Assembly: GCF_013282575.1 (NCBI RefSeq)
Contig: NZ_JAAAYE010000020.1
Location: 34,768 to 98,767 of the forward strand
DNA from: Paraburkholderia sp. NMBU_R16
GTDB taxonomy: Bacteria > Pseudomonadota > Gammaproteobacteria > Burkholderiales > Burkholderiaceae
Length of the DNA: 64,000 bases
Reading direction: 5' to 3'
This document shows positions 57,044 to 64,000 of the stretch, piece after piece. The position numbers were made by a program, and so were the translations under genes. How positions within the stretch are numbered: the stretch's first letter is position 1; every line of letters starts with the position of its first letter. Below the pieces are notes generated by a model that was given only the letters and a program-made list of their open reading frames with translations, was not told the DNA's origin and searched no databases.

Positions 57044-58126
57044 ATGAACGTTCGGCCTTCTGGTGTACCGCGTCGCGCGACGATCAGCGATGTCGCGCGC
57101 GAAGCCGGCACGGGTAAGACCAGCGTCTCGCGATTCCTGAATGGCGAGACGAATGTCCTTTCCGCCGAGTTGCGCTCGCGTATCGAAACCGCGATCAAGC
57201 GCCTCGACTATCGGCCCAACCAGATGGCGCGCGGGCTGAAACGCGGGCGCAATCGGCTGATCGGCATGCTCGTCGCCGATATCACGAATCCTTACACCGT
57301 CGAGGTGTTGCGCGGCGTCGAGGCTGCGTGTCACGCACTCGGACTGATGCCGCTCGTATGTAACGCGGCAAACGAACTCGAGATGGAGCGGCGCTACGTA
57401 CAGCTGATGACGACGTATCGCGTCGAAGGCGTGATCGTCAATGCGCTCGGTGTCAGTGAAGAGACGCTGCAGCCGATTCACGCGGAAGGCACGCCGGCTG
57501 TGCTCGTCGATCGTACGGTCGAAGGGGTCGCGGCCGACATGGTCGGTCTCGATAACGATGCCGCGGTGCGCTTGGGCATGCAGCATCTGTTCGAGCAAGG
57601 TTTCGACGATATCTGCTTTGTCGTCCAACCCTACGAGCGCATCAGCTCGCGCCGCCTGCGCGAAGCCGCGTTCAGGGACGCGCTCGCGCAAGCGAAGCAC
57701 GGCAGCAGCGCCGGCGCCAGCGGCGGGCAAGCCATCATGGGACGTACGATCGTGGCCGACCTCGTCGATACGCAAGAGATGAACCGAGCCTATGCCGAGA
57801 TCGATGCTCATCTCGCCAACGCTACGGCGAAAGGGCGCAAGCGGGTGGCCCTGTTCGCGGCCAATGGCCCGGTTGCACTTTCCTTGGCGCTGCATCTGCA
57901 TGCGCGCTACGGCGTACACTGGCAGGAGCACGCAGCGCTGATCGCGATCGACGATTCGGAGTGGGCCGAGCTCGTCGGCGTGACGACGATCCGTCAGCCG
58001 ACTTATGCGATCGGCTACCGGGCCGTCGAGTTTTTACATGAGCGCATAGAAGGCGCGACCGATCCGGTACGCGAAGCGATGCTGCCCGGCGAACTGATTG
58101 CGCGGGCGTCCACCGGCCCGGTGTGA
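57044..58126 (+). CDS. ptxS: LacI family repressor, PtxS-like
   Basis: 360 residues from ATG 57044, with GGAGGAG upstream. The N-terminal LacI helix-turn-helix is RATISDVAREAGTGKTSVSRFLNGETNVLSAELRSRIETAIKRLDYRPNQMARGLKRGR. The periplasmic-binding-like effector domain follows (IGMLVADITNPYTVEVLRGVEAAC...LVDRTVEG). In pseudomonads PtxS represses the kgu genes and is relieved by 2-ketogluconate. Its position after the operon's terminator suggests its own promoter. I found no copy of the kguE palindrome in front of it. Confidence 0.87.
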   Translation: MNVRPSGVPRRATISDVAREAGTGKTSVSRFLNGETNVLSAELRSRIETAIKRLDYRPNQMARGLKRGRNRLIGMLVADITNPYTVEVLRGVEAACHALGLMPLVCNAANELEMERRYVQLMTTYRVEGVIVNALGVSEETLQPIHAEGTPAVLVDRTVEGVAADMVGLDNDAAVRLGMQHLFEQGFDDICFVVQPYERISSRRLREAAFRDALAQAKHGSSAGASGGQAIMGRTIVADLVDTQEMNRAYAEIDAHLANATAKGRKRVALFAANGPVALSLALHLHARYGVHWQEHAALIAIDDSEWAELVGVTTIRQPTYAIGYRAVEFLHERIEGATDPVREAMLPGELIARASTGPV

Positions 58127-58221
58127 CCGGTATGGCAGGTTCGCCGCACGCGGCGAGCGTCAGGGCATCCGCATCCGCAGGCGCATACGCGTCGTCGACA
58201 TAAAACAGAGAGTGCGCAACG

Positions 58222-58587
58222 ATGGAAGCTTATCGCTACGAATGTGCGAACGCGCACTTGGAAACGCTCGCGCGCGTCATTAGCGACCTCTTTCCCGAGC
58301 AGACGCTCTTTTCGGATCGGCCGGCGGACGACGGCACGCCCGGACTTGCCGTTCAATGGGTCGCGATGCGGTTCGGGCCGACCGCGCGGCGCATGACATT
58401 GACCGTCCGTCTCCCCGCGCCCGCCTATGCGCGCTACGTCGCAGTGCCGGCAGCGATGCGCGCGCGCAGCTTTGCGGTCCTGCGCGCGTATGTCGAAGCG
58501 GCGCTGGGCTCGCTGGAGGAGCAGTATGCCAACGGTGAGGCCGTGCCGCGCGAGGTCGATATCGAATTGGGCGACGAATTCGCATAA
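58222..58587 (+). CDS. Conserved hypothetical protein (DUF3022-like)
   Basis: 121 residues, start at ATG 58222. It is a compact, probably cytosolic alpha/beta protein: LETLARVISDLFPEQTLF, then beta-like VQWVAMRFGPTARRMTLTVRLP, then a helix MRARSFAVLRAYVEAALGSLEEQYANG and an acidic end. There is no signal peptide or membrane segment. From memory it resembles small Burkholderiaceae proteins labelled DUF3022, not verified. It stands alone between ptxS and a convergent gene. Confidence 0.7.
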   Translation: MEAYRYECANAHLETLARVISDLFPEQTLFSDRPADDGTPGLAVQWVAMRFGPTARRMTLTVRLPAPAYARYVAVPAAMRARSFAVLRAYVEAALGSLEEQYANGEAVPREVDIELGDEFA

Positions 58588-58624
58588 GCCGCGGCCATGA
58601 CGGACACGCCGTCGGACCGGCTCG

Positions 58625-59059
58625 TCAATCGGCTCGACGGTAGACGGCGGCGAAACGTTCAGCCTTCACGACGCCGTAGTCACCGGGCGCGTACTGCATG
58701 AGCCAATCTCCAGCTGCACCGGTGAGCGTATCGCCATCGGCCGTGCGCGCGATTGAAAACGGTTGCGTCATTCGCTTCGCGAGCACGGCGACCGGCCGAT
58801 TGCGGTAGGCACCCGCTTCACCGTGGGTGACGCCGGGGACGGCGGGGAGGTATTTGGCATCGAAGCGCGCGCGCTCGACGACCCATCGGGCACCGCCCGT
58901 TCCGGTGACGAGCGCGTCGCCCGGCTCGTAACGATTGGGGCCCTCCAGGCTCATCAACGTGCCGGGGCTTCGCGCGAAGGCCACACTGACTGTCTCGTCC
59001 TTCACGTATCGGTCCGCAGCAGGATCGCGGCTCAAATCGACATCTTTCAGTTCGTTCAT
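58625..59059 (-). CDS. PGDYG domain protein
   Basis: 144 residues from ATG 59059 (MNELKDVDL). An in-frame start at 59107 adds 16 unlikely residues. The motif YAPGDYGVVKAERFAAVYR near the C-terminus gives the family its name, and a second partial copy of the fold, YEPGDALVTGTGGARWVVERARFDAKY, precedes it. The family is found in proteobacteria with no known function. The repeated PGD..V pattern suggests an internal duplication of a small beta domain. It converges on the preceding gene. Confidence 0.75.
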   Translation of the reverse strand: MNELKDVDLSRDPAADRYVKDETVSVAFARSPGTLMSLEGPNRYEPGDALVTGTGGARWVVERARFDAKYLPAVPGVTHGEAGAYRNRPVAVLAKRMTQPFSIARTADGDTLTGAAGDWLMQYAPGDYGVVKAERFAAVYRRAD

Positions 59060-59133
59060 CGAAGCGGCGTCAAGACAAAGGCGTGAGCGTAGCCCGAAGC
59101 CGGCCATCGCGCACGCCTTTTCATGCGCAAGCG

Positions 59134-59622
59134 TTATTGCTGCGAAGGCTTCGGCATCTTCGGGATGGGCGCGCCGCGGTGCTTGTGCCGGCCCATGTTC
59201 TCTCGGAACGTCGTGTCGGCCAGCTTCTTCTGTTCTGCCGAGAGGCTCGAGTAAAGCGGCTCGAACGCCGCCACGAGCTTCTTCGCGCCATCGGCGTGCG
59301 CCTGCGTGAGCTGTGCGTAGCCGCGCATGTTGTCGAGCGCCGTCTCCGTGTCGATGCCCTTCATGCGCTGCTCGTACAGCTTACCCATCGTCTCGCCGTC
59401 CTCGCGCATCGCGTCGGCGAATGCCTTCCACTGCGTCTCCTGCGCAGGGGTGATCTTCAACTGATCGTGCAGATAGGCGATACGCTGCTCGATACGAGCT
59501 TCATGCTTCGCGGCGGGTGTCGCGGGCGAAGAGGCCGCCGACGCAGGCGCCTGTGAGGCGGTTTGCGCGAACGCCCCGTTGACCGCGAGCGTGCACGCGA
59601 CGATGACAAACGTTTTTTTCAT
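59134..59622 (-). CDS. Spy/CpxP-like periplasmic protein (LTXXQ family)
   Basis: 162 residues from ATG 59622, preceded by GGAGCT. A signal peptide spans about 1-19 (FVIVACTLAVNGAFA). After an Ala/Ser/Pro linker comes HEARIEQRIAYLHDQLKITPAQETQWKAFADAM, the LTPAQ-type motif of the CpxP/Spy group, repeated as LYSSLSAEQKKLADTTF. The protein is helical, with a His/Lys/Pro tail. Such proteins act as periplasmic chaperones or stress sensors. It probably forms its own transcription unit. Confidence 0.85.
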   Translation of the reverse strand: MKKTFVIVACTLAVNGAFAQTASQAPASAASSPATPAAKHEARIEQRIAYLHDQLKITPAQETQWKAFADAMREDGETMGKLYEQRMKGIDTETALDNMRGYAQLTQAHADGAKKLVAAFEPLYSSLSAEQKKLADTTFRENMGRHKHRGAPIPKMPKPSQQ

Positions 59623-59827
59623 TGGAGCTCCTTCGTTCGTTCGGACAAGCAGCCGGCGCGCAGCGACCTGCGCCAAGCAAAGTCGATTTGTACCACTGCG
59701 CTGCGGCATTCGTCTGCCTTGAGACATGCGCTTACAAATGAAACCGCCTCGTAAGCGCACCCGTGAGCAAGCGCTATGAGCGATAATGCGGCGCTTGTCA
59801 TTTAGCCGGGCGCCCCGCCTTTCATCG

Positions 59828-60289
59828 ATGAGACCGCCACGCCTCGATCAACTCGACGAACTCGACCGCAACCTGGTGGCATTGCTGCAGGCCAACGCGC
59901 GCGAGAGCGTCGCCAATCTGGCCCGCCGCCTCGGCGTGGCCCGTACCACGGTCCTGGCTCGGATCGAGCGGCTAGAGCGCACGCAGGTGATCGCCGGTTA
60001 TGGCGTACGGCTCGGACAGGACGTTCTGGACGCCAGTATCAATGCCTTTGTCGGCATCATTCTCGCGCCGAAGTACGGTCCGGACGTTCAAAAGCGGCTC
60101 GCGAAGATGCCGGAAGTGCAATTGCTCTGCGCCGTGAGTGGCGAATACGACTACGTCGCGTGGCTGCGGGCCGATTCCCCTGAGCGGCTCAACGAGTTGC
60201 TCGACCAGATCGGTGCGCTGGAAGGCGTCGAACGGACAACGACCTCGATCATCCTCGCTCGAAAAATCGATCGCGGAACGCTCACCTAG
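59828..60289 (+). CDS. Lrp/AsnC family transcriptional regulator
   Basis: 153 residues from ATG 59828. An in-frame start at 59786 is possible, and neither has a clear ribosome-binding site. The helix-turn-helix is LDELDRNLVALLQANARESVANLARRLGVARTTVLARIERLERTQVIAGY, and the C-terminal RAM effector domain includes VQLLCAVSGEYDYVAWLRADSPERLNELLDQIGALEGVERTTTSIILARKI. It lies 184 bp upstream of a saccharopine-dehydrogenase-like gene on the same strand, which it may regulate in response to an amino acid. Confidence 0.9.
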   Translation: MRPPRLDQLDELDRNLVALLQANARESVANLARRLGVARTTVLARIERLERTQVIAGYGVRLGQDVLDASINAFVGIILAPKYGPDVQKRLAKMPEVQLLCAVSGEYDYVAWLRADSPERLNELLDQIGALEGVERTTTSIILARKIDRGTLT

Positions 60290-60473
60290 GCGCGTTTCGT
60301 CGAAGTGTCGGTTCGAGTCGTCTTTTCGACGAAACTAGCGGCAGCCCGCGGCACTTTGCGCCTGTTTTCCGGTTTTGCGCATCCTTAAACTGTTCTGAAG
60401 CGCGGACTGCGCTCGCCTTGTCCCGCGCGGCGGGAGGGGCGCACCCACCAAACAGAACGCCAAGGAGAAGCGC

Positions 60474-61577
60474 ATGAAAGTAGCCATCGTCGGAGCAGGT
60501 CTCATCGGCCACACCATCGCCCGCATGCTGCGGGGAACCGGCGATTACGAAGTGGCCGCGTTCGATCGCGATCCAGTCGCACTCGAGAAGCTCGCGGCGC
60601 AAGGCATCTCCACGTACCGCGTCGACTCGGCCGATGCGAATGCGCTCAAGGCGGCTCTGAACGGATTCGACGCACTCGTCAACGCATTGCCGTATTACCT
60701 TGCCGTCAACGTGGCTGCGGCGGCCAAGGCGGCCGGCGTTCATTACTTCGATTTGACAGAGGACGTACGGGCGACCCATGCGATCCGCAGCCTGGCCGAC
60801 GGTGCCGCGCACGCGTTCATGCCGCAATGCGGTCTCGCGCCGGGGTTCATCGGCATTGCCGCTCACGAACTGGCAAACCGCTTTTCGCAGGTTCGCGACG
60901 TGAAGATGCGTGTCGGTGCGTTGCCGCAGTTTCCCACCAACGCGCTCAAGTACAACCTGACGTGGAGTGTCGACGGGCTCATCAACGAGTATTGCCAGCC
61001 CTGCGAAGCGATCCGCGACTCGCGCAAGCAATGGGTGCAGCCGCTCGAAGGGCTCGAGCACTTCTCTCTCGACGGCACCGAGTACGAGGCATTCAATACC
61101 TCGGGCGGCCTCGGTACGCTGTGCGAGACGCTCTCCGGCCGTGTCGAGACGCTCGATTACAAGTCGGTGCGCTATCCCGGGCATCGAGACCTCATGCAGT
61201 TTCTGCTCGAGGATATGCGGCTTGCCAGCGACCGCGATACGCTCAAATCGATGATGCGGCGCGCGGTACCGTCCACTGCGCAAGACGTCGTGCTCATTTT
61301 CGTCACCGTCACCGGTATGCGCGATGGGCAACTCGTGCAGGAGGTGTTCACGCGCAAGGTTTTCGCAAAGGATCTCTGCGGCGTGGCGATGAGCGCGATC
61401 GAAATCACCACGGCGGGCGCTATGTGCGCGGTCCTCGATCTTTTCCGCGAGAACAGGCTGCCGCGCAGCGGGTTCATTCGGCAGGAGCAGGTGTCGATGC
61501 GCGAATTTCTCGCGAACCGCTTCGGGCGTCTCTACGATGGCGCGACGTTGGAAGCGCAAGCGGCCGTGTCCGTCTGA
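60474..61577 (+). CDS. Saccharopine dehydrogenase family enzyme
   Basis: 367 residues with AAGGAGAA upstream of ATG 60474. An N-terminal Rossmann domain has GAGLIGHTIARML at 7-19 and AAFDRD, then the saccharopine dehydrogenase-type YYLAVNVAAAAKAAGVHYFDLTED and CGLAPGF motifs. Its length and GLAPGFIGIAAHELA are like bacterial lysine 6-dehydrogenase and carboxynorspermidine-type enzymes, so an NAD(P)-linked reaction on an amino acid such as lysine is likely. The neighbouring Lrp gene supports an amino acid role. Confidence 0.83.
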   Translation: MKVAIVGAGLIGHTIARMLRGTGDYEVAAFDRDPVALEKLAAQGISTYRVDSADANALKAALNGFDALVNALPYYLAVNVAAAAKAAGVHYFDLTEDVRATHAIRSLADGAAHAFMPQCGLAPGFIGIAAHELANRFSQVRDVKMRVGALPQFPTNALKYNLTWSVDGLINEYCQPCEAIRDSRKQWVQPLEGLEHFSLDGTEYEAFNTSGGLGTLCETLSGRVETLDYKSVRYPGHRDLMQFLLEDMRLASDRDTLKSMMRRAVPSTAQDVVLIFVTVTGMRDGQLVQEVFTRKVFAKDLCGVAMSAIEITTAGAMCAVLDLFRENRLPRSGFIRQEQVSMREFLANRFGRLYDGATLEAQAAVSV

Positions 61578-61614
61578 GCGCGCGGCGAACACTCGGCGCG
61601 AGGGCGAGAGATGT

Positions 61615-62211
61615 TCAAGGCAGGGGGCCCGGGGCGGCAACGATAGTCCGGAGCAGGGCGTCGAAATCGGTCTGCCGGGGCGACGTATTGTCGAACATGA
61701 TCAGCCCCTCGCGCGCGGCACCGTCGGGTACGAAGCGGCGCTGCCGATACTCGTCCCAATGCGCGAGCTTGTACGCATCGTTGGGATTGCGCCGTCCCAC
61801 GATGCGGGCGTGCGCCGTTTCCTCCGACGTCGAAACCCAGACGATGCGAATGACGACGTCATCGCCGATGCCGAGCCAGCTGCGATCGAATAGGCGCCGA
61901 TCGCGGACTTCGCGGGAAAGCGGGCCGATCACCACCGCGCTGATGCCCAGTTCGAGGTTTTCGCGCGCGGTATCGAGCAGTCCGCGATACTCCGGGTCTC
62001 GCAGATGTTGAAGATAGAGCGGGCTGTCACGATCGTTCGGATCGCCGGTCAGTGCCCGCATGGCCGCCGCGCTGTAGCCGCCGTAGAGCGTGTCTTTGTC
62101 GAGCAGGCAAAACGCTTCGCCCGTCTCGTGCATGAGGGGGCCGATCAGGCGTTTGGCAATCGTAGTCTTGCCGGTGCCCGAATGACCGCAGAAGAAAACG
62201 AGGTGCGTCAC
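61615..62211 (-). CDS. P-loop kinase-like ATPase, function unknown
   Basis: 198 residues if it starts at GTG 62211 (AAGGA ten bases upstream). An in-frame start at 62310 adds 33 residues of non-family look. Walker A is GHSGTGKTT at 9-17. The fold looks like a small kinase (shikimate/adenylylsulfate or zeta-toxin-like): LLDKDTLYGGYSAAAMRAL, then VIRIVWVSTSEETAHARIVGRRNPND with a lid-like Arg-rich segment. The substrate is unknown. It converges on the saccharopine-dehydrogenase-like gene and is divergent from the cupin gene. Confidence 0.78.
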   Translation of the reverse strand: MTHLVFFCGHSGTGKTTIAKRLIGPLMHETGEAFCLLDKDTLYGGYSAAAMRALTGDPNDRDSPLYLQHLRDPEYRGLLDTARENLELGISAVVIGPLSREVRDRRLFDRSWLGIGDDVVIRIVWVSTSEETAHARIVGRRNPNDAYKLAHWDEYRQRRFVPDGAAREGLIMFDNTSPRQTDFDALLRTIVAAPGPLP

Positions 62212-62331
62212 GGATCGATGTCCTTCGAAGTTGACGCGCTCAAGTGTAGCGGTTCGGCTGGCTGCAGGGACGGCGCGTTCGCGGCTAAACTGCGTCGCTG
62301 TTCCCATCATTTCGGGCAGGAGAGACTACCG

Positions 62332-62895
62332 ATGAGCGTGTCGAACGCCACCGCGCGCGCATTGATCGATCGGCTCGGGCTTGCGCCGCACCCGGAGGGA
62401 GGCTATTACCGGGAAACCCACCGCGACGGCGCCCGCGTCGTGCGGTTGGCTTCGGCGGATAGCGCGAACGCGGCAAACGCGGCGAAGGGGCCGGTACGCG
62501 CCGCATCGACTGCCATCTACTACCTGCTTTGCGATGGCGCCTATTCCGCGTGGCATCGCATCGATGCCGACGAGGTGTGGCATTTTTACGCAGGCGATCC
62601 GCTCGATATCCACATGATCGATGAGGCAGGTGTGTTGACGACGCGAAGGCTTGCTGCCGCACTGAGCCACGAAGGCGCCGCCTATCAGGTCGTGGTGCCC
62701 GCAGGCTGCTGGTTCGCGGCTGAGTGCGTGCCGGCGGACGACGCAAGCTTCGCACTGGTGGGATGTACCGTGGCACCCGGCTTCGAGTTTTCCGCGTTCG
62801 AACTCGCCGACACGCTATCGCTTCTCGCGCGCTATCCCCAACACGCCGCGCTGTTGCGCCGACTCAGCCCGGGCGCAAGCACGCGGCACGGCTGA
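62332..62895 (+). CDS. Cupin-type protein of the DUF985 family
   Basis: 187 residues from ATG 62332, with GCAGGAGAG upstream. The DUF985 (cupin_5) pattern is clear: LIDRLGLAPHPEGGYYRETHRD, then STAIYYLLCDGAYSAWHRIDADEVWHFYAGDPLDIHMID, where His and Glu residues form the cupin metal or sugar site. It ends with VVPAGCWFAAECV and GCTVAPGFEFSAFELAD. The insert of Ala/Asn residues at about 42-52 is unusual. The role is unknown, perhaps a sugar or acid epimerase-like function. Confidence 0.87.
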   Translation: MSVSNATARALIDRLGLAPHPEGGYYRETHRDGARVVRLASADSANAANAAKGPVRAASTAIYYLLCDGAYSAWHRIDADEVWHFYAGDPLDIHMIDEAGVLTTRRLAAALSHEGAAYQVVVPAGCWFAAECVPADDASFALVGCTVAPGFEFSAFELADTLSLLARYPQHAALLRRLSPGASTRHG

Positions 62896-62911
62896 AGCCG
62901 GATAGGCAGCC

Positions 62912-63208
62912 TCAGCGGATCGGGTTGTCGGCACCTTCGCCGACCACGGTCGTCCAGGGCCTGATTTTCCAGCCGGTGACGATGTGCTCCCGTACATAGG
63001 GGTCGTTGCGCGCAAAGGCATCGACAGTCTCGGGATCCTTGCATTGAAAAAGTAAGATCGATTGATCCACCGGATCGGCGAGCGCCCCGCCGAGTAGGAG
63101 CTCGCCGCGTTCGACGGCCTGCCATGCATGTTTCAGGTGCTCGTTTCGATAAAGCGGACGCCGTTCGAGGTAGTCGTGCGCAAGTTCGTAAAACAACAGG
63201 TAGTGCAT
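62912..63208 (-). CDS. YciI family protein
   Basis: 98 residues from ATG 63208, with GGGAGAA upstream. It is a ferredoxin-like small protein with the YciI signatures: MHYLLFYELAHDYLERR at the start, HLKHAWQAVERGELLLGGALAD, and VDAFARNDPYVREHIVTGWKIRPW, which holds the His and Asp thought to make the active site. YciI-like proteins are dimeric and may act as small enzymes or metabolite-binding proteins. It converges with the cupin gene. Confidence 0.88.
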   Translation of the reverse strand: MHYLLFYELAHDYLERRPLYRNEHLKHAWQAVERGELLLGGALADPVDQSILLFQCKDPETVDAFARNDPYVREHIVTGWKIRPWTTVVGEGADNPIR

Positions 63209-63353
63209 GGCGATTCTCCCGTGAAAGGACCTCGGTCGCGAGATCGCCATCTTAGCAGCGCAGCCGAGGGACCACGTAGCCTGCCCATGCAGGGCGAGGG
63301 CAGGCTCCAGGCCGCGCCGGCCGAGCGCCATTCGGCGGCGGCCGGCCGTAGTG

Positions 63354-63542
63354 TCAGCCTTGGTCCTTGCGGGTAGCGGGGTCGACTTCGCTGAGGTCGT
63401 CCTTGCGGACCTCGGCCTCGCGGACCGTCGTTCCTTCGCTATCGGTCTCCGAAACGTCAGTTGTAAACGTCTCGTCGCTGCCCTGCTTTTCGTCCGATTG
63501 CGACGGCTGCCGGCCGGGGTTTTGCTGCTGCTGTGTGGCCAT
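63354..63542 (-). CDS. Small acidic hydrophilic protein, function unknown
   Basis: 62 residues from ATG 63542, preceded by GGGAGGTG. The composition is Gln/Asp/Glu/Thr/Ser-rich with no hydrophobic core (MATQQQQNPGRQPSQSDEKQ...), so it is probably disordered. No cysteine and no domain are seen. The strong ribosome-binding site supports it as a real gene. It resembles small stress or seed-like hydrophilins in composition only. It is divergent from acs. Confidence 0.6.
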   Translation of the reverse strand: MATQQQQNPGRQPSQSDEKQGSDETFTTDVSETDSEGTTVREAEVRKDDLSEVDPATRKDQG

Positions 63543-63794
63543 GAGACACCTCCCTTGAAGAAACCGTCGATGCCGTTGCGGCATGCGCCGTTATCGCAAT
63601 CGAGCAAGCTGCGTACATGCCTGTGCGGGTATGCCCGCATAAGCGGGGCCGAGTAAGTTTTGGGTAAGAGAAGAGCGGTAGCGTAGGGAATCGAGGCCGC
63701 ACGCGAAAGCCGGGCTCGAGCGGATGCTTGTATATCCGAAAGCAACTCGGCGCGTCGTTCCGATGCTCGCGTGCTCAACCCTATGGAGGAGACA

Positions 63795-64000
63795 GTGAGT
63801 GTCATCGAATCGGTTCTGCGCGAGGGCCGCATCTACGAGCCCAGCGCTCAAACAGTTGCCAATGCATCGATTGCCGGAATGGACGCGTACCGCGCGCTGA
63901 TGGAGCAAGCGGAGCACGACTACGAAGGATTCTGGGCGAAGCTCGCTCGCGAGACGTTGTCGTGGCACAAGCCGTTCACGAAGGTGCTCGACGAATCGAA
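63795..64000 (+). CDS. acsA: Acetyl-CoA synthetase, N-terminal part (cut by window edge)
   Basis: 68 residues are visible from GTG 63795, preceded by GGAGGAGACA. The sequence [65 protein letters not shown] matches the N-terminal region of AMP-forming acetate-CoA ligases (PF16177-type domain). The enzyme activates acetate for central metabolism and PHB precursor supply. The catalytic part is outside the window, so close relatives such as propionate-CoA ligase cannot be ruled out. Confidence 0.85.
   Translation, partial: MSVIESVLREGRIYEPSAQTVANASIAGMDAYRALMEQAEHDYEGFWAKLARETLSWHKPFTKVLDES

Overview
The window is high-GC DNA, almost fully coding and ordered like a betaproteobacterial chromosome of the Burkholderiaceae (Burkholderia / Paraburkholderia / Trinickia type). 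The reasons are the hisZ-purA-phosphoribosyltransferase block, a phaC-phaA-phaB-phaR polyhydroxybutyrate (PHB) cluster, a YbiT-type ABC-F gene with a GTG start, and several small families that I associate with Burkholderiales. I see no rRNA, tRNA, CRISPR array, insertion sequence, prophage or attachment site. The window cuts hisZ at the left edge and acetyl-CoA synthetase at the right edge.

Layout. 1-2.7 kb: hisZ (3' part), purA, a phosphoribosyltransferase and a terminator. 2.8-8.5 kb: kup (K+ uptake) convergent with tex, then a secreted coiled-coil protein and a YdcH-like protein. 8.5-13.9 kb: a DinG-type helicase, bamD divergent from rluD, and pgeF (yfiH). 14.2-19 kb: the PHB cluster, with synthase, thiolase, reductase and regulator. 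19-25 kb: an alpha/beta hydrolase, rimO, a second thiolase, a cystathionine beta-lyase preceded by a 10-bp tandem repeat, and serB. 25-33 kb: a small exported protein, fetAB-like ABC exporter, asmA-like gene, ABC-F ATPase, aldehyde dehydrogenase and a DUF1289 gene. 33.4-37.8 kb: a polyamine ABC importer (potFGHI) with a possible leader attenuator and a terminator between potF and potG. 37.8-44.4 kb: a tripartite RND efflux operon divergent from its TetR regulator, with a 14-bp-arm operator between them.

44.5-47.7 kb is the least understood part: an orphan 358-aa protein with hydrophobic segments, a DUF2795 protein, a small exported protein and a C45/phospholipase-B-like Ntn hydrolase. 47.8-52.5 kb holds a ClC chloride channel, a glutathione S-transferase and a YeiH-type transporter divergent from a LysR regulator, with a perfect palindrome at the LysR start. 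52.6-58.1 kb is a complete 2-ketogluconate operon (kguE-K-T-D) followed by a PtxS-like LacI repressor, with a near-consensus PtxS palindrome just upstream of kguE. 58-64 kb holds small genes (DUF3022-like, PGDYG, Spy-like), an Lrp regulator next to a saccharopine-dehydrogenase-like enzyme, a P-loop kinase, a cupin, a YciI protein and the start of acs.

Most genes are housekeeping or ordinary metabolism. The most notable signals are regulatory: the tandem repeat inside a terminator loop, the pot leader, and the three operator palindromes. All calls were made by eye from sequence motifs and gene order. No database search was run.
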